Shown: piece after piece, positions 52,946 to 61,466 of the stretch | Position numbering within the stretch: the first letter of the stretch is position 1 | Layout: each line of letters starts with the position of its first letter | Source of the DNA: Lachnospiraceae bacterium | GTDB taxonomy: Bacteria; Bacillota; Clostridia; Lachnospirales; Lachnospiraceae | Assembly (NCBI GenBank): GCA_003979345.1 | Contig: RYVZ01000003.1 | Span: 1-64,000, forward strand | Direction of reading: 5' to 3' | Length of the DNA: 64,000 bases | The notes under the pieces: model-generated | The model's database searches: none | What the model saw: the letters and a program-made list of their open reading frames with translations, nothing else | What the model was told of the DNA's origin: nothing | Made by a program: the position numbers and the translations under genes

Positions 52946-54191
52946 AAAACGGGAAGAAGGACCGGGCGGGGATGCGGCAGCAAAAAAGCTGCAGATCGAA
53001 ATCAGAGAACGTGTATTGTCGCAAATGGACATGACACAGGAGTTAACGGATGAGGAAGTGACCGGACTGATCGAACGCTGCATCTTAGAGGCGTCACAAG
53101 ATTGCTTCATCAGCCTGTCGCAGAAGCGAAGACTTGCCAAGGATATTTTTCTGGCGATCCGGAAGCTTGATTTTTTGCAGGAATTGATTGACGACGAGTC
53201 GGTTACGGAGATCATGGTGAACGGACCGGATGCGATTTTTGTGGAAAAGGACGGAGTTCTGTTCCGCGCCCATGACCGGTTTGAATCGGCAGAAAAACTT
53301 GAAAATGTCATACAGCAGATCGTCGCCTCCTGTAACCGCGTGGTCAACGAAGCGTCGCCGATCGTGGACGCGAGACTGGAAAACGGAGCACGTGTGCACG
53401 TCGTGCTTGCGCCGGTTGCGTTAAACGGTCCTATTCTGACGATACGGCGGTTTCCAAAGCGCCCGATGCAGATGGAAGATCTGCTGCGGATCGGATCGAT
53501 CAGCGGTGAGGCGGCAGAACTGCTGGGGAAACTTGTAAGGGCGGGCTATAACATTTTTATCAGCGGCGGAACCGGTTCTGGAAAAACAACGTTTCTCAAC
53601 GCGCTTTCCGGGTATATTCCGGCGGGGGAGCGCGTGATCACGATTGAGGACAGTGCAGAATTGCAGTTTACCACGCTTCCGAATCTGGTGCGGATGGAGA
53701 CGCGAAATGCGAATGTGGAGGGATGTCGTGAAATTACGATCCGCGATCTGATCAGAGCGTCCCTGCGGATGCGCCCTGACAGGCTGATTATCGGCGAGGT
53801 GCGGGGAGGCGAGGCGGTTGATATGTTGCAATGTCTGAATACCGGGCATGACGGTTCGCTCTCAACCGGGCATGCAAACAGTGCGTCGGACATGCTGTAC
53901 CGCTTAGAGACGATGGTGTTGATGGGAATGGAACTGCCGCTTGCGGCTATCCGCGGGCAGATTGCATCAGGTTTGGATGTGATCGTGCATTTAGGGAGAC
54001 TGCGGGATAAGTCACGCAGAGTGTTGGAGATCACGGAGGTGATCGGTTGTGAGAACGGCGCGATCTGCACGCAGCCGCTGTATCAGTTTGAAGAGGAAGG
54101 TGAAGATGATCAAAAAAGAATTGTCGGAGTGCTCAGGAAACGAGCGGAATTATACCATACGGAGAAACTCTGCGCTGCCGGATTATCGTGA
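52935..54191 (+). CDS. tadA: TadA/CpaF secretion ATPase
   Basis: A 418-residue hexameric ATPase that powers type IVb pilus assembly. Seen: DDESVTEIMVNGPDAIFVEK, Walker A SGGTGSGKTTFLNAL (about residue 210), the Asp box VITIEDSAELQ, Walker B LIIGEVRGGEA and the His box STGHANSASD. TTG 52935 with GGAGG 9 bases upstream is the best start; it overlaps the end of tadZ by 11 bases. Confidence 0.93.
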   Translation: MEHKKREEGPGGDAAAKKLQIEIRERVLSQMDMTQELTDEEVTGLIERCILEASQDCFISLSQKRRLAKDIFLAIRKLDFLQELIDDESVTEIMVNGPDAIFVEKDGVLFRAHDRFESAEKLENVIQQIVASCNRVVNEASPIVDARLENGARVHVVLAPVALNGPILTIRRFPKRPMQMEDLLRIGSISGEAAELLGKLVRAGYNIFISGGTGSGKTTFLNALSGYIPAGERVITIEDSAELQFTTLPNLVRMETRNANVEGCREITIRDLIRASLRMRPDRLIIGEVRGGEAVDMLQCLNTGHDGSLSTGHANSASDMLYRLETMVLMGMELPLAAIRGQIASGLDVIVHLGRLRDKSRRVLEITEVIGCENGAICTQPLYQFEEEGEDDQKRIVGVLRKRAELYHTEKLCAAGLS

Positions 54192-54915
54192 GTATCGGTT
54201 CAGCCCGAGGGAGAGCGCAGTATGCATGATGTATGCGGGGGTACTGATTATGGTGATCGCCTATTTATTTTACCGTTCTCTCTATGCGGTGCTGATCCTG
54301 TCCCCGCTGATGATTTCTGTATACCGGTTAGAACAGGGCAGAAAAAAGCGTGTGCGCAGGCAATGTCTGGAGCAGCAGTTTAAGGATGCGCTGCAGGCAA
54401 TGACTGCGGCACTGCAGGCTGGCTATTCTGTTGAAAATGCGATTCGGGAAACACTCGGAGATATGATACAGATGTATGGACAGGACGGTCTGATCACGCG
54501 GGAATTTTCCCGCATCGTACAGGGTGTGCGGAATAACCGGACGCCGGAGGAACTGATGGAGGAATTTGCACTCCGAAGCGGTTCGGAAGATATTACTGAA
54601 TTTGGTGAGCTGTTTGGAATCGCCAAACGAACGGGAGGAAACCTGACGGAAATCCTAAAGTCCTGTGGAGATACCATTTGTGACAAGCTTGACACAAAAA
54701 AGGAGATTGAGACCGTCATGGCGGCAAAACGGTTAGAAGGACGGCTGATGGACGTGATACCATGCGCGATCATCCTGTACATCGATGTGACTTCACCCGG
54801 CTTTTTCAAGTGTCTCTATCATAATCCGCCAGGCATTCTTGTAATGACGATCTGCCTTGCGGTGTATCTGACGGCTGTTTTACTGTCCGAAAAAATCATG
54901 TCAGTGGAGGTTTGA
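54106..54915 (+). CDS. tadB: TadB-like T2SS F domain membrane protein
   Basis: A 269-residue inner-membrane platform protein. Two helices near residues 40-80 precede the T2SSF domain (FKDALQAMTAALQAGYSVEN; FGIAKRTGGNLTEILKSCGD), and two helices end the protein. ATG 54106 has GAGGAAGG upstream and overlaps the end of tadA by 86 bases, a tight coupling. It should dimerise with the next protein. Confidence 0.88.
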   Translation: MIKKELSECSGNERNYTIRRNSALPDYREYRFSPRESAVCMMYAGVLIMVIAYLFYRSLYAVLILSPLMISVYRLEQGRKKRVRRQCLEQQFKDALQAMTAALQAGYSVENAIRETLGDMIQMYGQDGLITREFSRIVQGVRNNRTPEELMEEFALRSGSEDITEFGELFGIAKRTGGNLTEILKSCGDTICDKLDTKKEIETVMAAKRLEGRLMDVIPCAIILYIDVTSPGFFKCLYHNPPGILVMTICLAVYLTAVLLSEKIMSVEV

Positions 54916-54924
54916 AGGATAACG

Positions 54925-56442
54925 ATGAGCATACGGATATGTCTTGTGATTTTAACAGGTTATTTGACTCTTTTCCTTTTCTCACGCGGTCAGTCCGTAA
55001 CGGGTGTAAGGGCGGGAGGAAGGAAGCCGCCGAGGTGTTTTATGCAGATGGCGGCGCTGCTGATCGGAACGCTGTCAGTAAAGCGGCGGTCAGTATTCGC
55101 AAAAACGGATATGCACATGGAGGAGGAATTAAACAGGTGGTATCCCGGCGGTGCGGAAAATGCCCGTTTCTGCTATCGGAGGGACAAGCTCGCCTATGCG
55201 CTGCTGATCGTTGCGGCAGGCACGCTGTTGTCGCTTGGCATGTGTGTAAGCAGCCGGCAGGACCGACGGGACGTGGAGCATATCATACGCGGCGGTTACG
55301 GTTCCGCGCAGACCGTGACTTTGACCGCACAGCTGGAAACCGTCAATGGCAGGCGGGAAGAAACGGTTCCTGTTACCGTAAAAGGAAAAGAGTATGCGAA
55401 GGAGCAGATCGACGCCTATATGGAAGAGATCAGGGATCAGCTTCCGGAAATCATTCTGGGAGAAAATGAGGATATTGACCATGTGGTAAGACCGCTTAAT
55501 CTGATCAGACAGATGAATGACAATCCTGTCACAATTAGCTGGAGCAGCAGTGACTATGGATTGATAGACAGCAGGGGGGAAATTCAGGCGATGGATATTC
55601 CGGAGGAGGGAGAGCTTTGTATGCTGACGGCCAGACTGTCCTGTCAGGGTTATGAAGCGGAGGAACGATTTTATGTCCGCCTGTGCAGGGGTCAGCAGAC
55701 GCAGGAGGATCCGCTTCTTAAGTCTCTCAGACAGGCATTGCAGGAGAAGGAGGAAGAGAACCGGACAATGGAGACCTTTACGCTGCCGCAGGAGGTTGAC
55801 GGAAACAGGGTTGTATGGATACGCAGAACAAAGGACAACAGCCTTGTGATCTTAATGCTCACACTGGCGCTTGCCGCCGGAGTGTATCTGGCATTTGACA
55901 GTGATCTGAAAAAGCAGATCCGTGAACGAAGGCAGCGCCTTTTGGCGGAGTATCCTGAATTTGTCAGCCGTCTGGTGCTCCTTATGAGCGCCGGAATGAC
56001 AATACGCGGTGCCATGCAGAAAATGGCCGGCGACTATGAAGAGCGCAGGATGAAACGGAGAAAACCTTATGGAAGAAAACAGAGGAAAGCCTTTTTAAGG
56101 ATAGAGAATAAAGAGCAGATCTATGAGGAGGTCGCCATTGTATGTCATGAACTGAATAGCGGCATTCCGGAGGCAAAAGCGTATTATCGCCTTGGCAGAC
56201 GCTGTGGGGAACCGCATTATGTCAGGCTGTGCATGCTTCTTTCCCAAAATCTGAAAAAAGGAACAGCCGGACTGCTTATTTTGTTAAAGGCAGAAGCGTT
56301 AGATGCGCTGGAGGAACGAAAGAGGAATGCAAGGCGGCTTGGAGAAGAAGCAGGAACAAAGTTGCTGCTGCCGATGATGATCATGCTCGTGATCGTTATG
56401 GTGATCATCATGATCCCGGCATTTTGGTCTTTTACGATGTAA
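54925..56442 (+). CDS. tadC: TadC-like platform protein with large extracytoplasmic insert
   Basis: A 505-residue TadC-like protein, about 200 residues longer than usual. Helices at 4-20 and 89-108 are followed by an insert of about 195 residues (109-305) that should lie outside the membrane. Within it, PVTISWSSSDYGLIDSRGEI resembles the W-x-SS-D...I...G motif of atrophied bacterial Ig-like domains. After a helix at 306-323 comes the T2SSF domain (EYPEFVSRLVLLMSAGMTIR; AYYRLGRRCGEPHYVRLCML) and a final helix pair. The insert may contact the wall or the pilus base. Confidence 0.8.
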   Translation: MSIRICLVILTGYLTLFLFSRGQSVTGVRAGGRKPPRCFMQMAALLIGTLSVKRRSVFAKTDMHMEEELNRWYPGGAENARFCYRRDKLAYALLIVAAGTLLSLGMCVSSRQDRRDVEHIIRGGYGSAQTVTLTAQLETVNGRREETVPVTVKGKEYAKEQIDAYMEEIRDQLPEIILGENEDIDHVVRPLNLIRQMNDNPVTISWSSSDYGLIDSRGEIQAMDIPEEGELCMLTARLSCQGYEAEERFYVRLCRGQQTQEDPLLKSLRQALQEKEEENRTMETFTLPQEVDGNRVVWIRRTKDNSLVILMLTLALAAGVYLAFDSDLKKQIRERRQRLLAEYPEFVSRLVLLMSAGMTIRGAMQKMAGDYEERRMKRRKPYGRKQRKAFLRIENKEQIYEEVAIVCHELNSGIPEAKAYYRLGRRCGEPHYVRLCMLLSQNLKKGTAGLLILLKAEALDALEERKRNARRLGEEAGTKLLLPMMIMLVIVMVIIMIPAFWSFTM

Positions 56443-56477
56443 AGTGCCGGAATGCATGAAACTAGAACAGCGGACAT

Positions 56478-56541
56478 TTGCGAAACACCCAAATTAAGTG
56501 TTTGGATTGTGTAAATATCATTATTAATGGGTGTTTCGCAA
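56478..56541 (+). repeat. Inverted repeat ahead of the pilin gene
   Basis: Perfect 14-base arms TTGCGAAACACCCA (56478-56491) and TGGGTGTTTCGCAA (56528-56541), 36 bases apart. The left arm's AAACAC can instead pair with GTGTTT at 56498-56503, giving two mutually exclusive folds. It lies 40 bases before the pilin start codon. Confidence 0.75.
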
Positions 56542-56580
56542 TTGCCTGAAATTAGAACAAAACCGAAAGGAGAAGGAACT

Positions 56581-56919
56581 ATGGAGAAAATGAATAGGAA
56601 TGCAGGAGAAGTCATCTATGATGAATTTGAGGCGGAGCGCGCGGCAGGCGTGCAAGAGGAGGAAACAGCGGGGTCCGGCATGCGTGTGCGCGGAGTCTGC
56701 CTGATGGAATGCGGGGTGGAAAACGAAGAGGAAAATGAATGGGAAAATGAAGAGGAAAATGATGCGGGATTTTGTCATAATAACCGGGGGATGGGAACGG
56801 TCGAGATCATTCTGATCATTGTGGTATTGGTTGGACTTGTTATTATCTTTAAGGATCAGATCACGCAGATCGTCAATTCTCTTTTTGGTAAAATCACGCA
56901 GCAGACTGGGGGTATGTGA
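56581..56919 (+). CDS. flp: Flp-type IVb prepilin with 70-residue leader
   Basis: A 112-residue pilin precursor. The cleavage site is G70 before MGTVEIILIIVVLVGLVIIF, with Glu at +5 of the mature chain, as required by type IV prepilin peptidases. The mature pilin would have 42 residues. The leader is long, acidic and repetitive (ENEEENEWENEEEN, residues 47-60), against 10-25 residues in typical Flp. AAAGGAGAAGG precedes ATG 56581. The peptidase that should cut it is encoded at 59504. Confidence 0.85.
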   Translation: MEKMNRNAGEVIYDEFEAERAAGVQEEETAGSGMRVRGVCLMECGVENEEENEWENEEENDAGFCHNNRGMGTVEIILIIVVLVGLVIIFKDQITQIVNSLFGKITQQTGGM

Positions 56920-58355
56920 TGAGGAAGGGCGGGATAACGGTATTCCTTACTTCCATGCTGCTGTTGTTTGTGACATTGGTGTCGGCATGTGTGGAGGCCG
57001 TGCGCTTTTATGCGGTTGGGGTTGAAGCCGAATGTGCGGTCTCTATGGGAATGGATTCGATTTTTGCGGAATATCACCGGGGGCTTTTGGAGCGGTATGA
57101 TCTGTTTTTTATCGATTCCTCATACGGAAGGGAACAGCCGTCCTATCACCTGACGGAAGCGCATCTGTGGGATTATGTATCGGCAAATCTTTCTGTGGGA
57201 GACGTCCCGGTTTGGAACGGACGGGATTTTCTAAATATGCATTTGGAGGGGGTATCGATCACGCAGGCTGCGCTTGCCACGGACTGTGCAGGCAGGGATG
57301 TAAAATATCAGGCGGTTTCCTATATGAGAGAGAGAGCAGGGCTCGGATTGGTCGAAGAGATACAAATGCAGATGGATACCGTATATGGTAACGGATTAGA
57401 CGTACGCGACGTAGAGCGCGAGACGGAGGAGATTCAGGCGCAGATCGACGGGACGCCGCTTCCGGAGCAGCAGCTTGAGGACGGCAGTTTTGTTAAAGTG
57501 AACGTGGACAATCCTGCAGACAGCGTAAACGAGGGACGGTTTCAGGGAATTTTGTATCTTGTAGCTGAGCAGGACAGGCTTTCCGGACAGACGATCAATT
57601 CTGACAATTATGTCAGTTCACGTACGCTGAATACAGGAACCGGACCTGCATGCGGGGGAGAGTCATTTTCCTTTGTAGATGAAGTGCTTTTCGGGGAATA
57701 TCTGATGGAGAAATGCGGAAATTACAGAAAACCGTCTATGGAGGGCGCGCTTCAATACGAATTGGAATATATTCTCGCGGGAAAGAACAGCGATATCGAA
57801 AACTTACGCTGGGTGGCTGGACGCCTCATTCTTTTTAGGGAAGCGGCGAACGCGGTGTATCTTTATTCTGACCGTGTCAAGGTGGCGGAAGCGGATGCGA
57901 TGGCATGGGGACTGGCAATTGTATCGCTTGAACCGAGCCTGCAGCCGTTGATCAAACATTCCATTTTATTGGCGTGGGCTTATGCGGAAAGCGTGCTCGA
58001 TGTCAGGCGGCTTTTTTCGGGGAAGTCGGTGCCGCTTCTCAAAAGCCGGGAAACATGGCGTTTATCCCTGGAACATATGCTTGATTACCTGGGTCATCTA
58101 GGTTCGGCGGACGACAGGGAGGAGGACGGGCTTTCCTATGAAGATTATCTGCGTCTGCTTCTATTATTGGAAAAAGAAGATATAAAAACGCTTCGCTGCA
58201 TGGACGTGATCGAAATGAATCTGCGCACACTGCCGGGGGACGAACATTTTCGCATGGATGGCTGTATGGATGCCCTGAGGGCGGAATTCAGTATCAGCGG
58301 AGGGTTTGGCGAGTATTTTAATCTGGCGGCGCAGTATAGTTATCTGAACAGATAG
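56919..58355 (+). CDS. DUF5702 Tad-associated protein
   Basis: A 478-residue protein with one N-terminal helix (ITVFLTSMLLLFVTLVSACV, residues 6-25) and a large outer domain. The start GGITVFLTSML followed by ARFYA/VRFYAVGVEAECAV matches DUF5702, a family tied to Tad loci in Clostridia and similar in plan to TadG-like proteins. ATG 56919 overlaps the pilin stop (TGATG) with GGGGG 6 bases upstream. Role probably in pilus surface assembly; not demonstrated. Confidence 0.8.
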   Translation: MRKGGITVFLTSMLLLFVTLVSACVEAVRFYAVGVEAECAVSMGMDSIFAEYHRGLLERYDLFFIDSSYGREQPSYHLTEAHLWDYVSANLSVGDVPVWNGRDFLNMHLEGVSITQAALATDCAGRDVKYQAVSYMRERAGLGLVEEIQMQMDTVYGNGLDVRDVERETEEIQAQIDGTPLPEQQLEDGSFVKVNVDNPADSVNEGRFQGILYLVAEQDRLSGQTINSDNYVSSRTLNTGTGPACGGESFSFVDEVLFGEYLMEKCGNYRKPSMEGALQYELEYILAGKNSDIENLRWVAGRLILFREAANAVYLYSDRVKVAEADAMAWGLAIVSLEPSLQPLIKHSILLAWAYAESVLDVRRLFSGKSVPLLKSRETWRLSLEHMLDYLGHLGSADDREEDGLSYEDYLRLLLLLEKEDIKTLRCMDVIEMNLRTLPGDEHFRMDGCMDALRAEFSISGGFGEYFNLAAQYSYLNR

Positions 58356-58368
58356 GAGGTGTTGTGCG

Positions 58369-59394
58369 ATGCCCTTTTTACCGGAGCAAAAAAGAAACTG
58401 TAAACTAAGCAAAAAAAGGATCAGCTCTCTCTGGGTACATCGCAGCGTTATGCGGCGTATATTCTCTCACAATTCATTTTACAAGAAGACGCATGTCTGC
58501 GGCTCCTTGGACCGATATGGTACCCCCAAACCAATTCGGCAGAAAAATTACTGCGGTAAGAGGGTATCGCACAATGCCTCCGGATATGATAGAAAAAGGC
58601 GTGCATCCATGACGCTTGAGGCAGCCATGGTGCTGCCGCTGTTTCTGTTTGCCGTATTGAACTTATTTGCAGCAGTCAATGACATTACGTTTCATGTAAA
58701 AATGCAGACAGCAATGCATCAGACCGGGCTTACGCTTGCACGGCATGCTTATGCATATGAAAAGATCGGGCAAGGAGTCGGATTACCGGAGTCCGTGCTG
58801 GGGGATGTTATTTTTTCTCAGGCGTATGTGAGGGACAAGGTAACAGATGCAGTAGGAGAAGCAGAGATTGCGCATATGGGGATACATAACGGGGCGGATG
58901 GCATCTCTTTTCTGCAGTCGGAAGTTTTAACAGGCGATACGGTTACAATGATTGCGGATTATCGCATGGATGCTTTGTTTTTGCCGGAGAGGTTTACTTC
59001 TTTTCGAATGGTCAACCGCGTCTGCCTGCGTAAATGGACTGGGTATGATAATGCTGCGGGCGCGGAGCTTGGGGACGGTCATGAACAGACCGTATATGTT
59101 ACGGAATATGGGGAAGTCTATCACAATTCGCGGAACTGTTACCACATCAATGTGTCGATCCGGCAGACGGATGCGGAACATATTGGCGGGGAGCTAAATG
59201 AAAACGGCGGCAGTTATAGTGCGTGCGAGCTGTGCGGCGGTCACAGAACGAGCGGTGTTTTTTATATTTCTGTGGACGGAGAGCGCTATCATACAACGGC
59301 GGCGTGCAGGGCGCTGCGCAGAACGGTCATGGCGGTTCCGCTGTCTGAAGTCGGTTCACGGACACCTTGTCATAACTGTGGAGGATTGGGATAA
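58369..59394 (+). CDS. TadE-like pseudopilin with duplicated Cys motif
   Basis: A 341-residue protein. Residues 80-105 (SMTLEAAMVLPLFLFAVLNL) are a TadE-type helix with Glu at the +5-like site. The 80 residues before it are basic and unusually long. The outer part ends in two copies of a YH-x-C...C-x-x-C pattern: GEVYHNSRNCYHI...CELCG and GERYHTTAACRAL...CHNCG. That pattern occurs in several secreted clostridial and bacillar proteins and probably binds a metal. AGGAGG lies 9 bases before ATG 58369; ATG 58609 is a shorter alternative. Confidence 0.72.
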   Translation: MPFLPEQKRNCKLSKKRISSLWVHRSVMRRIFSHNSFYKKTHVCGSLDRYGTPKPIRQKNYCGKRVSHNASGYDRKRRASMTLEAAMVLPLFLFAVLNLFAAVNDITFHVKMQTAMHQTGLTLARHAYAYEKIGQGVGLPESVLGDVIFSQAYVRDKVTDAVGEAEIAHMGIHNGADGISFLQSEVLTGDTVTMIADYRMDALFLPERFTSFRMVNRVCLRKWTGYDNAAGAELGDGHEQTVYVTEYGEVYHNSRNCYHINVSIRQTDAEHIGGELNENGGSYSACELCGGHRTSGVFYISVDGERYHTTAACRALRRTVMAVPLSEVGSRTPCHNCGGLG

Positions 59395-59408
59395 AAAATC
59401 TGAGGAAA

Positions 59409-59479
59409 GGAATCATGCCGAAGGAGGCACGGAACCATGCTGGGGGTACGGAATCATGCTAGGGAGCATGGAACCATGC
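59409..59479 (+). repeat. Four ~20-bp direct repeats, each with an ATG
   Basis: GGAATCATGC (59409), GGAACCATGC (59431), GGAATCATGC (59450) and GGAACCATGC (59470), spaced 22, 19 and 20 bases apart, lie between the TadE-like gene and the prepilin peptidase. Their ATGs fall in different frames; only the third (59456) is in frame with the peptidase. Confidence 0.8.
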
Positions 59480-59503
59480 TGCGGAGAGCATGGCGGAAAT
59501 TAT

Positions 59504-59974
59504 ATGAGGGATGGAGTGTGGCTGACAGCAGGGATCTTTCTATTCTATTGCGCCTATTGCGATCTGCGCTGGGGGATGATTTCCGTAAAAAGCTGCCTGA
59601 TTGCGGCGGGAGCGGGGATAGTGCTGAGAGCGGCAGGAGCGCCGGAGACAGTGCCGGTTTTAATGGAATGGGCTGCCGGTCTGATTCCGGGGGTGTTTGT
59701 AATGGGCATTGCCGTCGGAAGCAGGGAACAGATCGGAAAAGGGGATGCATGGATCCTGCTTGCATTAGGCGTACTGGTGGGTGCAGGGCGATGCATGGGT
59801 CTGTTTGTGACAGCGCTTGTATTGTCGCTTCCCTTTTCGGCGGTATGGCATGTAGCGTGTCATTGGAAGAAATGTGGAAGGAACATCTTTGCGACTCCGG
59901 TGAAAGAGGAGGGACAAACGGCGTTTCCGTTTGCGCCGGGGCTGCTGCTTGCCTATGTGCTGTGGTCGGTCTGA
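59504..59974 (+). CDS. Prepilin peptidase (A24 family), Tad type
   Basis: A 156-residue membrane aspartyl protease of the TadV/CpaA class. The two catalytic Asp are in YCDLRWGMIS (residue 20) and GKGDAWILLALG (about residue 81). It lacks the methylase domain of full-length PilD, as expected for Tad loci. It should process the Flp precursor and the TadE-like proteins. ATG 59504 starts right before the first helix but has a weak ribosome site; ATG 59456, with GGGGG 9 bases upstream, would add 16 residues and place the start inside the direct repeats. Confidence 0.85.
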   Translation: MRDGVWLTAGIFLFYCAYCDLRWGMISVKSCLIAAGAGIVLRAAGAPETVPVLMEWAAGLIPGVFVMGIAVGSREQIGKGDAWILLALGVLVGAGRCMGLFVTALVLSLPFSAVWHVACHWKKCGRNIFATPVKEEGQTAFPFAPGLLLAYVLWSV

Positions 59975-59992
59975 CGGTTGGGAGGAATGTTT

Positions 59993-60484
59993 GTGGAAAG
60001 AGTAGGAAGAATCCAAAAGGATATGCGTGGGAGTGCAACGATCGAAATGGCAGTTTTGATGCCGATAATGATGCTTTTGATCTTATTGCTCATCTATATG
60101 GCTCTATATTTATACGACAGAAGCGTACTGTATGGTGATGCATATCTGGCGGCGCTGCGCGCATCCGGGAAGCCGGAGACGGGAAGTGAGGAGTTGTATG
60201 CAGAGGCGGACGCAGTATTTACTTTGCTGCAGGAAGGACAGCTTATTGCTCTGCCTGCCGTGGCGCGCGAGCTTAATGTTGATGCGGACGGTGTGCGGAT
60301 CAGGTACAACGGGGAAGTCATCGTTCCCGTAATGGAAACAAGTATCATTTTTGAGCGGTGGAAAAGCTATGCATTTTCAGGCGAGGCTTATGCGCAAAGG
60401 CATCGTCCGGTGACGTTTATCAGGAGATGCCGTGTATTGGAGCGGCTATTGCAGGAGGAGGACTATGGAGAAGAATATGATTGA
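59993..60484 (+). CDS. TadE-like pseudopilin
   Basis: A 163-residue protein with a basic N-terminus, then RGSATIEMAVLMPIMMLLIL, a classic TadE segment (Glu five residues after the cut-like Gly), and a short outer domain. Start is GTG 59993 with GGGAGGA 6 bases upstream, which fits better than ATG 59987. It overlaps the DUF6382 gene by 20 bases. Confidence 0.83.
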   Translation: MERVGRIQKDMRGSATIEMAVLMPIMMLLILLLIYMALYLYDRSVLYGDAYLAALRASGKPETGSEELYAEADAVFTLLQEGQLIALPAVARELNVDADGVRIRYNGEVIVPVMETSIIFERWKSYAFSGEAYAQRHRPVTFIRRCRVLERLLQEEDYGEEYD

Positions 60485-61466
60485 AGTTGAATGGATCGAT
60501 GAGGAACGGATTGATGATGAGGAGCAGACAACCGTGCAAATGCAAGATAAGACGGAGTTCAGGAGGGTGCGGGAAGGGGGAAGAATCTATCTGACCTGCG
60601 TATGTGAGAGCGATTGCGCCGACGAAGAGATGATGCTTACGGATAACAGACCCGACGGATATTTAAGTGTTATGAAAAAGTGCGTAAACGGACAAATCCT
60701 TTTTTGCTATGATATTACGGGTCGGCAGCCGTTGTCCGGCTGCTATCAGAAACAACCGGTCGGTCATGAGGAACTGGCTTCACTGCTGGTATCGGTCAAA
60801 AGTTGTCTGGATCATGCAAGGGAGTATTTGCTCTCAGAGGATAATCTGGTATTGAATCCTGCTTATGTATACAGGAATTTGACAGGAGAGGCGTTCTATT
60901 TTGTATATGCCCCGTCGCTGTCTGGCACATTTACGGAACATATCAGGGAGCTTGCAAAATTTCTGATGGAACATGTTGATTATAGGGAGGATCCGGCTGT
61001 GGCGCTCGCGGGGCAGTTTTTTCAGTACACGGAGGCAGAAAATTTCAGTATGGCAGTGTTTTTGGAAGAAAGCATAGAATATATCGAGCATATGGGAACG
61101 GGCGGGCAGGATGAAGAGCGTGGGGAGGACATGCTTACGGAAAGCGGAACACAGCGTGAGGAGACAGGATTTTCCGGGGAAGAAGAGGAAGCGGATAAAG
61201 GGATGTGGCCGGTACGACGTATCTGTATAACGATCGCAGCGGCGTCATTCCTTGCCGCATTTTCCCTGCCGGAGAATGCGTGGCCATTTCTCACGGCAGG
61301 AGCCTGCGCCTGCGCCGCGGCAGGGATCCTGCCCTGTTATATCAGACGTGCGGGGCGCAGACTGCTTCAAAAAGAGCGTGATGTATTTATGTTTTCAGGC
61401 GGCGAAACTGCAGATGTATCTTCAGCCGGGTGCGGCGCGGTCCAGTCGGGATCGATGCATGGATGA
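60465..61466 (+). CDS. DUF6382 protein lacking an FHA domain
   Basis: A 333-residue protein of the DUF6382 type. The N-terminal domain (about 40-210) includes GYLSVMKKCVNGQILFCYDI and YRNLTGEAFYFVYAPSLSGT; two membrane helices lie near 250-290. Family members usually end in an FHA phosphopeptide-binding domain, but here the frame stops about 40 residues after the last helix with a low-complexity tail (GGETADVSSAGCGAVQSGSM) that overlaps the antisense end of the next gene. The loss of FHA suggests truncation. AGGAGG lies 6 bases before ATG 60465. Confidence 0.75.
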   Translation: MEKNMIEVEWIDEERIDDEEQTTVQMQDKTEFRRVREGGRIYLTCVCESDCADEEMMLTDNRPDGYLSVMKKCVNGQILFCYDITGRQPLSGCYQKQPVGHEELASLLVSVKSCLDHAREYLLSEDNLVLNPAYVYRNLTGEAFYFVYAPSLSGTFTEHIRELAKFLMEHVDYREDPAVALAGQFFQYTEAENFSMAVFLEESIEYIEHMGTGGQDEERGEDMLTESGTQREETGFSGEEEEADKGMWPVRRICITIAAASFLAAFSLPENAWPFLTAGACACAAAGILPCYIRRAGRRLLQKERDVFMFSGGETADVSSAGCGAVQSGSMHG

